Virus record (IMG/VR): IMGVR_UViG_3300034198_029270
Coordinates: 1 to 29,708 of that record
Strand: one strand, 5' to 3'
Length of the DNA: 29,708 nt
From: a virus
Shown here: positions 22,541 to 29,708 of the stretch, in pieces
How the letters are laid out: each line of letters begins with the position of its first letter
Position numbering within the stretch: the stretch's first letter is position 1
The notes under the pieces: model-generated
Told to the model about the DNA's origin: nothing
Seen by the model: the letters and a program-made list of their open reading frames with translations, nothing else
Database searches by the model: none
Program-made: the position numbers and the translations under genes

Positions 22541-23440
22541 ATGATATCCGCTAATACCCCATTAATTTCTTATCTAGGAATACCCAAAACATGGGCTTCA
22601 GATGGATTTAGAATATCCTCTCAGAAGGATCTTTTAAATTTGTTCGCAGATCTATGTAAATTCAACTCATCGATACAATGCAAATCTGTTTGTATTGATT
22701 CTGGTGAGATTGACTTCGATCCATCCATATTTGATTCGGTTCTAGACGAGACTGATCAGGAAACATCATCGATTCTTTTAGAAATACAGGAAATGATGAG
22801 AAGGGATAACATCAGAATATATTTTATCGTCTCTAAGGACTACTTTCTTGCAAGCCAGATAGATAACATCATTTCAACCACTACAAAATTTCTAAATTTT
22901 ATTGGTAATTTTCTGGATTCTGTTGGTGTAAATTACCCATCCATAGTAATTAGGATTGGATCTGCATACGGTAACAGAAAGGAAACGATGAAGATGTTTT
23001 GTGAGAGAGTTAAAGAACTTGATTCTGTTGTTTCATCTAAGCTCTGCGTTATGAATGACGATAAACCTAGTCTCTTCTCCGTAACTGATCTTTTAACTGG
23101 GGTGTACTACGGAGTTGGACTTCCTATATGCTTCAGAACTCTTGCCCACCATTTCAATGATGGCGGTTTATCCATAAGAGAAGCACTTTATCTTTCCTCC
23201 ACAACATGGTCTAGTGAAATATCCCCCCTTATCATACACTCAGAATCTAGGGAAACCAGCGAGAATGGGATTTTTTTAAGTCCATTAATTTCCGAAGAAT
23301 TGACCATGAGAATACCAACCTTTGGTCTTCATTGTGAGGTAATTATAGATTCATTGGGGAAGGAACTTTCTTACGTTAGCTATTTGAAAAATTACAAATC
23401 ATTTCCTCCGATTGTTATTAATAGGGTTTCTTCCAAATAA
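22541..23440 (+). CDS. UvdE/UvsE-like TIM-barrel protein with degenerate active site
   Basis: 299 residues, about the length of bacterial UvsE UV-damage endonuclease, and aligned with it along several blocks: IRIGSAYGNRKETM, KLCVMNDDK, VGLPICFRTLAHHFN and PLIIHSES. UvsE cuts 5' to UV photoproducts using several metal ions held by His, Glu and Asp. By my alignment, many ligands are changed here: the His of HPNQF is Ile, the His of IHIGG is Arg (138), the Glu of LENDDK is Met (171) and the Asp of FDFHH is replaced. The histidine of the last H-S block remains. So the fold is likely but catalysis is doubtful; binding to damaged DNA or another role is possible. Confidence 0.75.
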   Translation: MISANTPLISYLGIPKTWASDGFRISSQKDLLNLFADLCKFNSSIQCKSVCIDSGEIDFDPSIFDSVLDETDQETSSILLEIQEMMRRDNIRIYFIVSKDYFLASQIDNIISTTTKFLNFIGNFLDSVGVNYPSIVIRIGSAYGNRKETMKMFCERVKELDSVVSSKLCVMNDDKPSLFSVTDLLTGVYYGVGLPICFRTLAHHFNDGGLSIREALYLSSTTWSSEISPLIIHSESRETSENGIFLSPLISEELTMRIPTFGLHCEVIIDSLGKELSYVSYLKNYKSFPPIVINRVSSK

Positions 23441-23475
23441 TTTTTTATCCTGTATATTTTTTTTATTTTTGATGT

Positions 23476-24177
23476 ATGTTTAAAGAAGAACTCATTAAAA
23501 AATACCTATATTTCGATGTAGAGACAGCTAGCGGTTTTGAATCATATGCGGATCTCTTAATCAAAAACGAGAGATTAGCACTCCTATGGGATAAGAGATG
23601 TAAATATTACAGAAGTGCTTTCCCTGAGTTATCCGAATCTACTGAATCGGAAATTTATGAGGAAAAATCCCCACTCGAACCAGAATTCTCAAGAGTTGTC
23701 TGTGTATCATTTGGAACTTTCGATGAAGATGGATTGGAGAGATTCATTTCATTCAACGGAGAGGACGAACATGATATACTCACCAAAGCTAATAAGGTAT
23801 TTAATAATGCCCACATCAAAGGATGGAAACTTTGTGGACATAATATCAAATCATTCGACGTTCCTTGTCTAGGAAAAAGAATGCTATATCAATCAATTAA
23901 TCCTTCGGGAAATATCCAGATATGGGATAAGAAACCATGGGAAATACCTTACATTGATACATCCGAGGTTTTTTCTTTTGGAAGCTGGGTTCAACAAAAA
24001 TACCTAAGTCTAGATCTTGTTTCTTGCATGTTTGGTGTTGAGTCCCCTAAGGGATCAATGGACGGTTCCCAGGTCACTAAAGTCTTTTGGCAAGACAGGA
24101 ATTACGATAAAATAAAAGAATATTGCGAGAATGACGTAAGAACTGTCATGGAGATCGTGAAAAAATCCTGTTTTTAG
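23476..24177 (+). CDS. 3'-5' exonuclease, DEDD family (PolB-exo-like)
   Basis: 233 residues. DEDD acids appear in order: D14 and E16 (YLYFDVETASG), D128 (GHNIKSFDVPC) and, in the last motif, Y216-x3-D220 (YCENDVRTV), which places it in the DEDDy subgroup. The segment resembles the predicted 3'-5' exonuclease related to DNA polymerase B (PF10108-type). It lacks any polymerase domain, so it would act as a stand-alone proofreading or end-trimming enzyme. The start is ATG 23476; the leader is U-rich. It is the last gene before the terminator at 24202. Confidence 0.85.
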   Translation: MFKEELIKKYLYFDVETASGFESYADLLIKNERLALLWDKRCKYYRSAFPELSESTESEIYEEKSPLEPEFSRVVCVSFGTFDEDGLERFISFNGEDEHDILTKANKVFNNAHIKGWKLCGHNIKSFDVPCLGKRMLYQSINPSGNIQIWDKKPWEIPYIDTSEVFSFGSWVQQKYLSLDLVSCMFGVESPKGSMDGSQVTKVFWQDRNYDKIKEYCENDVRTVMEIVKKSCF

Positions 24178-24201
24178 AAAATCCCAAAAATAAGCAATTA
24201 T

Positions 24202-24240
24202 AAAAAGCTTTTCTTCGATATATAGAGAAAAGCTTTTTTT
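24202..24240 (+). terminator. Rho-independent terminator
   Basis: A perfect 13-base-pair stem AAAAAGCTTTTCT / AGAAAAGCTTTTT with an 11-base loop and a T run ending at 24240. The next gene's start codon is the very next base, and the loop contains a GATATATA box. Confidence 0.9.
24217..24224 (+). promoter_or_regulatory. Candidate late promoter box GATATATA inside terminator loop
   Basis: The octamer occupies most of the loop of the terminator and ends 16 bases before the GTG at 24241. If used, transcription would start inside the downstream arm, making a leader that cannot form the hairpin. Confidence 0.4.
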
Positions 24241-25038
24241 GTGGCTAAAGTTTTAGACTTCATATCGTTTAATTTTGGTGTTAATGAGGCAGATACCCCT
24301 TATTATCACGAATCTCTTAATCCTGTATTCTGGGAGGAGAAAAAGGATCGTTCCGGTAATGTAAAATGGAATTTTGATCAGAGAGTTAGAAGAAAGCTAG
24401 TTAGAATAGCTAAAGACTTTTACTCTAAATATGAGGATATCCTGGGAGATCGTGAGATAAAGGATATCATACTCACCGGATCTCTAGCAAACTTTAATTA
24501 CACTAAGTATTCAGATCTTGACGTCCACGTTCTAGTTAACCTAGACGGAATAGACGACGAAAATCCAAAGATATTAAAATCTGCAATAGATGGGGTAAGA
24601 TTCGTTTGGAACCTCAGACACGACATAAAAATTAGAAACTACGATACTGAACTTTATCTTCAGGATGAATCGGAGGAGCATACTGCATCTGCTGTTTTTT
24701 CATTAATGAATAACGAGTGGATTAAGAAGCCAGTGTACGATTTACCAGAAATAGACGATCAGCAGGTTAATAGAAAGTATGAGGCAATAGTCTCTGATAT
24801 AGAAAACATGCACACTAGATTGATGGTTTCTGGTAATATGCCGAGCAACGCAAGACAACTTCATAAGAGATGCGAAAAGATAAAGCAGAAAATATTTAAG
24901 ATGAGAAGAGAATCCCTATCCAAGGGAGGAGAGATGTCAGTGGGTAATCTTGTCTTTAAAAAGCTAAGAAATGAGGGATATATAAAGCAGTTAATAGACA
25001 TCATTTCTAAATCCTACGACAAAATTTACACAGAATAA
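24241..25038 (+). CDS. Nucleotidyltransferase-fold protein
   Basis: 265 residues from GTG 24241, directly after a terminator. The DNA polymerase beta-type nucleotidyltransferase motif is plain: TGSLANFNYTKYSDLDVHV, with Gly80-Ser81 and Asp92, Asp94; a third acid is likely in the NYDTELYL strand. The second half is helical with many basic residues (RQLHKRCEKIKQKIFKMRR), which could bind nucleic acid or nucleotides. The substrate is unknown: nucleotide addition to RNA or protein, or small signal synthesis, are all possible in this superfamily. Codon usage matches the neighbours. Confidence 0.8.
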   Translation: MAKVLDFISFNFGVNEADTPYYHESLNPVFWEEKKDRSGNVKWNFDQRVRRKLVRIAKDFYSKYEDILGDREIKDIILTGSLANFNYTKYSDLDVHVLVNLDGIDDENPKILKSAIDGVRFVWNLRHDIKIRNYDTELYLQDESEEHTASAVFSLMNNEWIKKPVYDLPEIDDQQVNRKYEAIVSDIENMHTRLMVSGNMPSNARQLHKRCEKIKQKIFKMRRESLSKGGEMSVGNLVFKKLRNEGYIKQLIDIISKSYDKIYTE

Positions 25039-25045
25039 TTCAATT

Positions 25046-27748
25046 ATGATAATTATTTTACCTAAAAATACTGAATATAAGCTAGGGAACGATTTCCCAC
25101 TTATTAGTATTCCAATGACAATGGAAAATGCTGAATCTGCTTCTTTTGAGGATTTCCAGTGGTGGGCATATTCTAAGGACTTTAGAAATTGGTTAAAAGC
25201 AAATCCAAGAGAATGGGTTGCTGATTCCGAAGATCTATCCAAATATACTGGAAGCTTAACAGAGTATCTGAGAGAGTGTATGGATAAAGCTGAGTCAGAG
25301 GAGGATTTAATTAACGATTCTAAGGTCATTTCTTTTGATGATTTTCAGAAGATGATTTCAGAGAGCGATACCATTTTAGAAAATGATGAACCTGGAGTTG
25401 ATGATCAAGCTACAGTAAAAGAAGCTGTAAAATTCCATTTTGCATATAACACATTAAAAAACGAAGGTAAGATACAGGAATCTACTACTGCGGATCAGAT
25501 AGCTACCGGAGATGATAAAGCGGTATTCTTAGTTTTAGAAGATCCAGAGAGTAAAGAAAATGTTTTGGAGACTCTAAAAGCATTTAGAATGAAGGGGTTC
25601 ACAGATACTGCAACAGAGTCTAAATTTACTTTATTGAGTGTTACTGAGATGGTACCTGGAGGTCCTATCTCAGAAGACGATTCCCCGGAAAATGTTGTTG
25701 GTAAGATAGTTCAAGATGCTACTATCTTAGCAACTACAGCCGGTGCAGGAGTTATGATATTCGGAGCTCTTAAAATAGCTGGAGGTGCTTTAGGGACACA
25801 AGCTTTACTAAAAACTATTAGAGGATTTTCTCCTAGTGCAGCTGCACAAGCTGCTGCTAATGCAGCTAAACCTGGAATTTGGAGTAAAGCTGGAAAGTTT
25901 ACTGTAGGTAAAATTAAGAGCATATGGGGGACAGCCAAAGAAATGGCGGTTCTTAAAAATACGAGAATAGCAGCTCAAGGTGCAGCAAGGGGATTTAGAG
26001 GTGCTAAAGCTTCCTACATGTTAGGTAAACAGGGAGTTGGCGGTGCAATTAAAGCTTTCGGTAAAGGATTTACCAGAGGATTTTCCAAACTTGGAGGTAA
26101 GGCTATACCATTTGTTGGTGAAGTTCTTATGGTAATAGATGCTGTAGGATCTACGTGGAATTGGCTCAGTTCAAACCAAGCACCTAGATATGGTGAAGTT
26201 GATAGTTTTGCTCACAATTCAATGAATCCTGCATCTATACCGGTCGGAGTTCCCATTACTATATGTTGGTCTCAACCTGCAGGAGGATGGGGAGGGGGTG
26301 CAACTAGCTTCTTCTTTAATAACGAGACTAGAACTACCTGTGAACTTGTAAAGGTAGGTACAAAGGATAATTATTCGATATTTCTATTAACTCAGGTTAA
26401 CTCTAAAGAGGTACAGAAACAGCTAGCATCTCACGATCTGATCCTAGTTGCTCTTGATAATAGTGATAAGGTTAACGAACAACCGGAAGACGAAAAAAAT
26501 GTCTTAGGAAAGATTGGTAAATATGTTCAGAGGACTTTTGATAATGAAGATCTTGATTTTAAAATGTCTTTTGTTGATGGAATTGATAAGATTGCAGCTT
26601 TATTCAATTTCCAGGGGATGTGCGATTGGAGCGAGTTTACATCAGAATATAATAATGCTTCAGACCAGTTGATAATAGCGGACGAGAGTGCCCCTGCAAC
26701 ATATCAGTTCTACTACACTGATTCAGAGGATAATATTATTAACGTAGCAGGTAGATTATTAACCAGTGAGGAATTAGCTACAACATCTGATAGTGACATA
26801 GAAAAAATATTTTATCCGATAGAAGGTGGTGAAAATGTTTTTTCACAGACCAAGAAAAGGGGGGAAGAGGAGGTAACCGAAGGATCCGAAAATTTTGATG
26901 GGAAAGCACTGGATTTTCTAGCGGAATCATCTGGAGTATTAACTAGCTTCTCCGATTTTAATTCTTCTATCGATCGGATTAAATCTGTAATCTTTGAGGA
27001 TAAGGGTCAGAGTGGAAATCCTGATGAGGGATCTGAAGATCCTGATTCTCAAGGTACCCAAGCAAACACCGCAGATCTTGGAGTAGAAGACAAGGTTGGT
27101 CCAGCTAAAGTAGCAATCTATAAAGTGACCGATCGGGAATATGCTAATCCAGAGCTTAGGAAATATAAAGCCGGAGTATTTACACAGTTCGTACTTACTG
27201 AAGAATCTTTTGATGCGAAAGCTAATGAATCCATCGGAGTCGATGTTAACACTACCGGTGAGGATTTAGAAGATCCTAGAAGAGGAGTTTATGCTTACAA
27301 GAGAAAAGAGGATAAGCCTGTAGTATCCGATAAGAACAAAGATAAGGAGAAAGATAAGGAGGAAGAGGACGTAAAAAGGGATCAACAACCTGATGTTGAA
27401 AAACAGGAAGATGATTATTTCTTGAAGGTTGATCCGAAGGATGTTGAGATTAAGGACAAGAGAAACTCTACAGTAATCAGGGACAAGAGCGTTGAGGGTG
27501 GAATCAATATCATGGACGAATTCCTAAATGCTAAACAGAAAGAAATCTTAGGCATATCAGATTGGAAAGCAATAACCTTTGCTAAATCTATGATGGATGC
27601 TAAAGGTGATGTGACCGAGGTAAAACTAAAAAACAGATTTGCTCCATTTGGTGATAAAATTAGAAAATATAGAGTTACCGACGGTGAACCATTCGAACTA
27701 GCAAAGAAATTTGCAGAGGATGTTGAAACGAGAATAAAATATGAATAA
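25046..27748 (+). CDS. Large unknown protein with hydrophobic Gly/Ala-rich segments
   Basis: 900 residues; not recognised. Residues about 1-215 are mixed and acidic. Residues about 217-260 (QDATILATTAGAGVMIFGAL, then IAGGALGTQALL) and 350-373 (AIPFVGEVLMVIDAVGSTWNW) are hydrophobic, with an Ala/Gly/Lys-rich amphipathic stretch between them (about 260-345). A beta-rich region with PVGVPITICWSQPAGGWGG follows. The last 250 residues are charged, with a Lys/Glu/Asp-rich linker and a small C-terminal domain. The layout (soluble-hydrophobic-soluble) is reminiscent of virion proteins that insert into membranes during DNA delivery, but this is only analogy. It lies between the nucleotidyltransferase and the protease. 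Confidence 0.7.
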   Translation: MIIILPKNTEYKLGNDFPLISIPMTMENAESASFEDFQWWAYSKDFRNWLKANPREWVADSEDLSKYTGSLTEYLRECMDKAESEEDLINDSKVISFDDFQKMISESDTILENDEPGVDDQATVKEAVKFHFAYNTLKNEGKIQESTTADQIATGDDKAVFLVLEDPESKENVLETLKAFRMKGFTDTATESKFTLLSVTEMVPGGPISEDDSPENVVGKIVQDATILATTAGAGVMIFGALKIAGGALGTQALLKTIRGFSPSAAAQAAANAAKPGIWSKAGKFTVGKIKSIWGTAKEMAVLKNTRIAAQGAARGFRGAKASYMLGKQGVGGAIKAFGKGFTRGFSKLGGKAIPFVGEVLMVIDAVGSTWNWLSSNQAPRYGEVDSFAHNSMNPASIPVGVPITICWSQPAGGWGGGATSFFFNNETRTTCELVKVGTKDNYSIFLLTQVNSKEVQKQLASHDLILVALDNSDKVNEQPEDEKNVLGKIGKYVQRTFDNEDLDFKMSFVDGIDKIAALFNFQGMCDWSEFTSEYNNASDQLIIADESAPATYQFYYTDSEDNIINVAGRLLTSEELATTSDSDIEKIFYPIEGGENVFSQTKKRGEEEVTEGSENFDGKALDFLAESSGVLTSFSDFNSSIDRIKSVIFEDKGQSGNPDEGSEDPDSQGTQANTADLGVEDKVGPAKVAIYKVTDREYANPELRKYKAGVFTQFVLTEESFDAKANESIGVDVNTTGEDLEDPRRGVYAYKRKEDKPVVSDKNKDKEKDKEEEDVKRDQQPDVEKQEDDYFLKVDPKDVEIKDKRNSTVIRDKSVEGGINIMDEFLNAKQKEILGISDWKAITFAKSMMDAKGDVTEVKLKNRFAPFGDKIRKYRVTDGEPFELAKKFAEDVETRIKYE

Positions 27749-27782
27749 TCAGGAAATATTAAAAATTATCTGAATGATTATT

Positions 27783-27790
27783 GATATATA
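27783..27790 (+). promoter_or_regulatory. Candidate late promoter box GATATATA
   Basis: The octamer overlaps the base before the upstream ATG at 27792 and lies 25 bases before the ATG at 27816. A promoter here would place the transcript start after 27792, favouring 27816 as the protein start. Confidence 0.45.
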
Positions 27791-27815
27791 AATGACACAA
27801 AAAGAAAAAAAGAAA

Positions 27816-29708
27816 ATGTCAACAACTCAAAGACTGAACGAAGAATTGGTTTTCATACTCGAAAGACAAGAACTTTTTCTTGAATCTAAGAAAGAGGGAT
27901 CAAGTGATTATGTATTAGAGGGTATTGCTGCAGTTTTCGGAAAAGAAAACAACAACAATAGAATCTACGAGGAGAAAGAATACCTTCCTCATTTAGATTA
28001 TCTTAAAGATAAGATAAAACAGAGAAGACTAGTTGGCGAATTGGACCACCCCGAAAAATTTGACGTTTCTCTTAAGAATATTTCCCACATCATAGAAAAT
28101 TTAGATTATGATAAAGGAAATAGACAACTTAAGATTAAAGTTAGATTATTAGATACACCAGCAGGTAAAATAGCTAAAAACTTAGTTGATGCTGGAGTTC
28201 CTTTATCTATATCTTCTAGAGCCGCTGGATCGGTTGGTGGAGATAGGAAAGTACAAATCAAGAAAATCTTCACATACGATTTGGTTGCGGATCCTGGTTT
28301 TCAAGATGCACAATTAGAAAGAGTATATGAGAGTGCAGGTTTCACTTACGAAGAATTCTTCGAAAAAAGAAATAACACTATCCTAAACAGCTTAACTTGC
28401 TTAAATGAATCATTAGGTCTGGAAAATGAATCACCAGTGAAGATATATAGAGTTGAAAACAACGAAGAATTTAATAAACTCGTGAAAACAGACAAAAATA
28501 AAGCATCCCTTATGGAGAATAATGAATTTGTTACCGCCGATGAATTGAACCAATATTCCATCTTTCTTAAGAAGGAAATGGATTCGATGAAGAATGAGCT
28601 AACAACTATTAGACAACAAAGAAGTTCTATTGATGAATCTAATACTGATTATTCTAAATCTTTGGTTAGCCAACTTGAGAATAGAGTAGCTAAATTAGAG
28701 AAATATTCAGAATATCTTGCTGAGAATTTAGACAACGCAATCAAATACGGAGAATATCTTGCTGAGAATTTAGATCAAAGCATTAGCTATAGCAAATATT
28801 TGGCTGAGAACTTGGATGAGAGCATTTCTTACTCCAAATATCTTTCAGAGAACGTAGATAAGAACATTTCTTACTCCAAATATCTTGCAGAGAATGTAGA
28901 TAAGTCAATTAGCTATACTGAGTACGTTGCTGAGAACGTTGATAGAAATATCGAATACTCTAAATATTTAGCTGAGAAATTAGATCAATCAATAGAATAC
29001 TCTGAATATTTAGCTGAGAACGTTGATAATAATATCGCATACAGCGAGCACATTGCAGAAAACGTTAACAGTGGAATTGCTTACACTGAGTATGTAGCTG
29101 AAAAACTAAATGACGGTATCGAATACACAGAATATTTAGCTGAGAATTTGAGCAAAACGATTTCTTATGCTGATTATCTAGCTGAAAATCTAAATAGAGG
29201 ATTAGACTATTCTGAATATTTAGCTGAAAAAGTTAAAAGAGGTATTGATTACGCAGAATACATTGCAGAAAGTATCAATACAGGATCAGAGGTAAATCCC
29301 GACTCATCTTCAGTTACTAACGTAGGTAACTTAAGAGAAAGCGTTGATGTTACTTACCACGCAGGCTTAAATGAGTCTGGTTTCGCTGGTAACTACGACA
29401 ATCTTACTTCAAAAATAGACAATTTGATCGAATCGGTTAAAACACAAAAAACCGAGTCAAATATAAACGAGGCTGCTACTAAATTACAGCCTCAAGCCGA
29501 CACACAAAAGGCTCAAGAAAACGTTCTGAACGAATCAATTAACGAGAATGCAACAGGTCTTAAATTTATTGATGAAATGCCAGAAGAATACACTTCAATT
29601 TGGGAGTCTCTAAACGAAGGTCATAAGCAATCAATCATTGCTCAAAGTCACTTCTACAGATTAGATACTGAATACCAAATTAAGAATTTCTGGTCTACTC
29701 GTCAATTA
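27816..29708 (+). CDS. Prohead protease (gp21-like) fused to a long repeat domain; cut at window edge
   Basis: 631 codons from ATG 27816 with no stop before the window ends (an in-frame ATG at 27792 is the alternative). Residues 30-165 are a T4 gp21-type serine protease: LEGIAAVFGKENNNNRIY, RRLVGELDHP (H78), LLDTPAGKIAKNLVDAGVPL and SISSRAAGSV (catalytic Ser likely 133 or 134), with a candidate acid in YDLVADPGF. T4 gp21 has 212 residues, but here the chain runs on: a linker, then fourteen 14-residue units (residues about 296-491), then a Glu/Asn/Ser-rich tail. The last visible part (MPEEYTSIWESLNEGHKQSI) looks like a structured C-terminal domain. The extension resembles a prohead scaffold, which T4 encodes separately as gp22. 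Confidence 0.85.
   Translation, partial: MSTTQRLNEELVFILERQELFLESKKEGSSDYVLEGIAAVFGKENNNNRIYEEKEYLPHLDYLKDKIKQRRLVGELDHPEKFDVSLKNISHIIENLDYDKGNRQLKIKVRLLDTPAGKIAKNLVDAGVPLSISSRAAGSVGGDRKVQIKKIFTYDLVADPGFQDAQLERVYESAGFTYEEFFEKRNNTILNSLTCLNESLGLENESPVKIYRVENNEEFNKLVKTDKNKASLMENNEFVTADELNQYSIFLKKEMDSMKNELTTIRQQRSSIDESNTDYSKSLVSQLENRVAKLEKYSEYLAENLDNAIKYGEYLAENLDQSISYSKYLAENLDESISYSKYLSENVDKNISYSKYLAENVDKSISYTEYVAENVDRNIEYSKYLAEKLDQSIEYSEYLAENVDNNIAYSEHIAENVNSGIAYTEYVAEKLNDGIEYTEYLAENLSKTISYADYLAENLNRGLDYSEYLAEKVKRGIDYAEYIAESINTGSEVNPDSSSVTNVGNLRESVDVTYHAGLNESGFAGNYDNLTSKIDNLIESVKTQKTESNINEAATKLQPQADTQKAQENVLNESINENATGLKFIDEMPEEYTSIWESLNEGHKQSIIAQSHFYRLDTEYQIKNFWSTRQL
28701..29288 (+). repeat. 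Fourteen tandem 42-base units encoding a 14-residue repeat
   Basis: Units follow the pattern [KSEAD]-Y-[STGA]-[EKD]-[YH]-[LVI]-[AS]-E-[NKS]-[LVI]-[DNSK]-x-x-[IL], in perfect register for 14 units without a gap. DNA copies have diverged (mainly at third positions and variable residues), so they are old and under selection for protein sequence. The period equals two heptads and would give a long helix with one hydrophobic face. Confidence 0.93.

Noticed and set aside
24991-25329. 112-codon minus-strand open frame across a gene junction
   Set aside because: It overlaps two good + strand genes and has no family pattern or start context.
28701-29288. Regular 42-base repeats taken as a CRISPR array
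   Set aside because: Repeats are contiguous without spacers, diverge at third positions and stay in frame inside a long coding sequence.
1-29708. tRNA genes, integrase, transposase, attachment sites
   Set aside because: No cloverleaf, recombinase or terminal-repeat signal was seen on either strand by reading.

Overview
The window is a stretch of a T4-superfamily tailed-phage genome (contractile-tail myovirus). All confidently called genes lie on the + strand, tightly packed and often overlapping or spaced by fewer than 50 bases. The DNA is AT-rich. Most starts lack a strong Shine-Dalgarno sequence and are preceded by A/T-rich leaders, and one TAnnTTTG box is present. This fits a phage of a Bacteroidetes (for example flavobacterial) host, but the host is an inference, not a demonstration.

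Layout: (1) 1-4413, tail: end of the contractile sheath (gp18-like), two tandem tail-tube genes (gp19-like), a gp26-like baseplate/tail-assembly protein with a probable +1 frameshift extension, and a tape-measure-like protein. (2) 4478-7539, accessory and regulatory genes: dCMP deaminase, ECF-type sigma factor, a membrane-anchored unknown, a PD-(D/E)XK nuclease and an unknown with GMQ repeats. (3) 7633-9716, two small membrane proteins and a pair of related unknown proteins. (4) 9795-12145, a large unknown protein that probably gains a 50-residue tail by -1 slippage on an A10 run. (5) 12262-17022, gp55-like late sigma factor, gp4-like head-completion nuclease, a conserved unknown and two tandem portal genes (gp20-like). 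(6) 17068-24177, a replication/repair block: ATP-dependent DNA ligase, gp44-like clamp loader, GMP-kinase-like enzyme, RNase H/FEN-like 5' nuclease, gp62-like clamp-loader subunit, a UVR-motif protein, an unknown, a UvdE-like protein with most metal ligands replaced and a DEDD 3'-5' exonuclease. (7) 24241-29708, a nucleotidyltransferase-fold protein, a 900-residue unknown and, running off the right edge, a prohead protease (gp21-like) fused to a long 14-residue-repeat domain that looks like a built-in scaffold.

The T4 order 18-19-20-21-22 is recognisable but has been opened by large insertions of tail, metabolic, sigma and replication genes. Late control is probably exerted by the gp55-like factor: the octamer GATATATA lies 17-25 bases upstream of four gene starts. 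A second shared motif, TTTCCTGT-N5-AATAG, follows two terminators. The main points for a second look are the duplicated portal and tube genes, the two candidate recoding sites, the protease-repeat fusion, the degenerate UvdE-like protein and the terminator that holds a promoter-like box in its loop.
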